A stretch of 64,000 nt of DNA from CAVVYV01 sp963752585 (GTDB lineage Bacteria > Actinomycetota > Thermoleophilia > Solirubrobacterales > 70-9): assembly GCA_963752585.1 (NCBI GenBank), contig CAVVYV010000004.1, positions 186,001-250,000 of the forward strand, given 5' to 3'. Below the pieces are notes generated by a model, which did not search any database, had not been told where the DNA came from, and was given only the letters and a program-made list of their open reading frames with translations. Each line of letters begins with the position of its first letter. The stretch's first letter is position 1. Shown piece after piece: positions 63,035 through 64,000 of the stretch. Made by a program: the position numbers and the translations under genes.

Positions 63035-64000
63035 ATCGCAACCGAGGCGCCACCGACGATCTCGCCGCCCCCGGCGGCCGAATGGCTGCGCGAGCGGCTG
63101 GATCGGCTCTGCGCGATCGAGCGCCCCTCGGCCTCCGAGGGCGAGCGCCGGGCGGCCGAGTGGCTGGCCGGGCGAGCTGCGCGAGGCCGGAGCACGGGAG
63201 GCCCGGATCGAGGAGGAGCCCGAGGCCAACGGCACCTTCTGGTGGTCGCTCGGCCTGCTGGCCGGCGCCGGTGCCCTCGCCGGGATCGCCGCCCGGCGGG
63301 GCGGGCCGGCGTCTCGCGGGCGCTCGCCGCCGCCACCGGGGCCGCCGCCGCGCGCCCTGGCCGCCGACGAGCTGCCGCCCGGGCGGAGGCGCTTCCGCCG
63401 CCTGCTGCCGAAGCGCACCGCCCATCAGGTCCTCGCCGAGCTCGGGCCCGAGCGACGCCGAGCGGACGATCGTCCTGGTCGCCCACCACGACGCCGCCCA
63501 CACCGCCTTCTTCTTCAACCCGGCGATCACCGAGACGGTCGGCGAGCGAGCACCGTGGGTGTTCGAGAAGGCCGACACCAGCCCGCCGCTGATGTGGCCG
63601 GTGGTCGGCGGGCCGGCGCTGGTCGCCGCCGGGGCGGCGCTGGGCAGCAGCCGCCGTCACCCGCCTCGGGACCTTCCTCTCGGCCGGCAGCGCCGCCTTC
63701 ATGGCGCACATCGGCGCGGGCGAGGTCGTCCCGGGCGCCAACGACAACGGCAGCGGCTGCGTCGCCCTGGTCGCGCTGGCGAGGGCGCTCGCCGAGCAGC
63801 CGACCGAGAGCACCCGGGTCCTCTTCCTCTCCACCTCCGAGGAGGCGCTCTGCGAGGGGATGGGCCTGTTCATGGAACGCCACGCCGGCTGAGCTGCCCG
63901 TCGGACCGGACCTTCTTCCTCTGCCTCGACACGATCGGCTCACCGCGGCTCTGCGTACTCCGCGGGGAGGGAATGCTGAAGCTGCGCGAGTACCCGGCCG
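63035..64000 (+). CDS. M28-family zinc aminopeptidase-like protein, partial (several frameshifts)
   Basis: N-terminal helix PPPAAEWLRERLDRLCAIER, then hydrophobic segments (WWSLGLLAGAGALAGIAARR), a metal-site strand VVAHHDAAHTAFFF, the M28 signature VPGANDNGSGCVALVALARA, and FLSTSEEALCEGMGLFMERH with the general-base Glu pair. At least four shifts (near 63175, 63330, 63450, 63650, 63890). The 3' end is beyond the window. The start codon is unclear: the frame begins at an ATC (63035) spaced like other leaderless starts, possibly a miscalled ATG. Confidence 0.8.

Overview
The window is GC-rich bacterial chromosome with dense, mostly short-spaced genes and frequent GTG starts. It looks like an actinobacterium, most plausibly of class Thermoleophilia (Solirubrobacterales-like). 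That placement is an inference from gene content and codon usage (zinc-ribbon/kinase/cyclase giants, PspC sensor kinases, cytochrome bd, a large-type SRP RNA with Alu domain, TAGGCT-type leaderless promoters), not from a 16S gene. No CRISPR array, insertion sequence, phage gene or replication origin was seen.

Layout. 0-7 kb: central carbon metabolism, with rpiA diverging from tkt-tal-pgi-HAD phosphatase. 7-12 kb: a VOC protein, a homocysteine methyltransferase-like enzyme and a four-gene PspC/LiaF/histidine kinase/response regulator operon. 12-19 kb: cydAB and a 1450-residue zinc-ribbon/kinase/ATPase/cyclase protein. 19-26 kb: a large membrane protein, a universal stress protein, a secreted subtilase and a secreted metallophosphoesterase with an RTX-like tail. 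26-32 kb: a lipoprotein, tadA, pncB, a phosphotriesterase-like hydrolase, two tRNA-Ser genes around ytoQ, and a HupE-like protein. 32.6-37.8 kb: one very large secreted subtilase/FG-GAP/RTX-like gene. 37.8-45.7 kb: an MFS pump, an SDR, an alcohol dehydrogenase, YqgE, tRNA-Val and an MMPL transporter. 45.7-50.9 kb: a PilB/GspE-type ATPase, SRP RNA and dnaX-ebfC-recR. 51-54 kb: a padR-MMPL-SnoaL group. 54-57 kb: lysC-asd. 56.7-64 kb: a Na+/H+ antiporter, an E-type succinate dehydrogenase/fumarate reductase (sdhA, long sdhB, HdrB-like) after an M50 protease, and a partial M28 peptidase.

Many genes are interrupted by single-base frameshifts that keep protein homology on both sides. About 29 kb-scale genes carry at least one and the total is roughly 70 or more. 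This looks like uncorrected sequencing or assembly error rather than decay, so interrupted genes are annotated over their full reconstructed span. The 14.6-22.2 kb and 54.4-60.0 kb stretches are almost clean.

Three signals run across the window. First, a TAnnnT hexamer, often TAGGCT, lies 6-10 nt before about 25 start codons that have no Shine-Dalgarno sequence, which points to widespread leaderless transcription. Second, a short palindromic element sits in the same reading frame in three proteins (ES/TGR-x-x-ARP). Third, three GTGA-N6-TCAC palindromes (CRP-like) lie in intergenic regions, one directly upstream of the kinase/cyclase gene.
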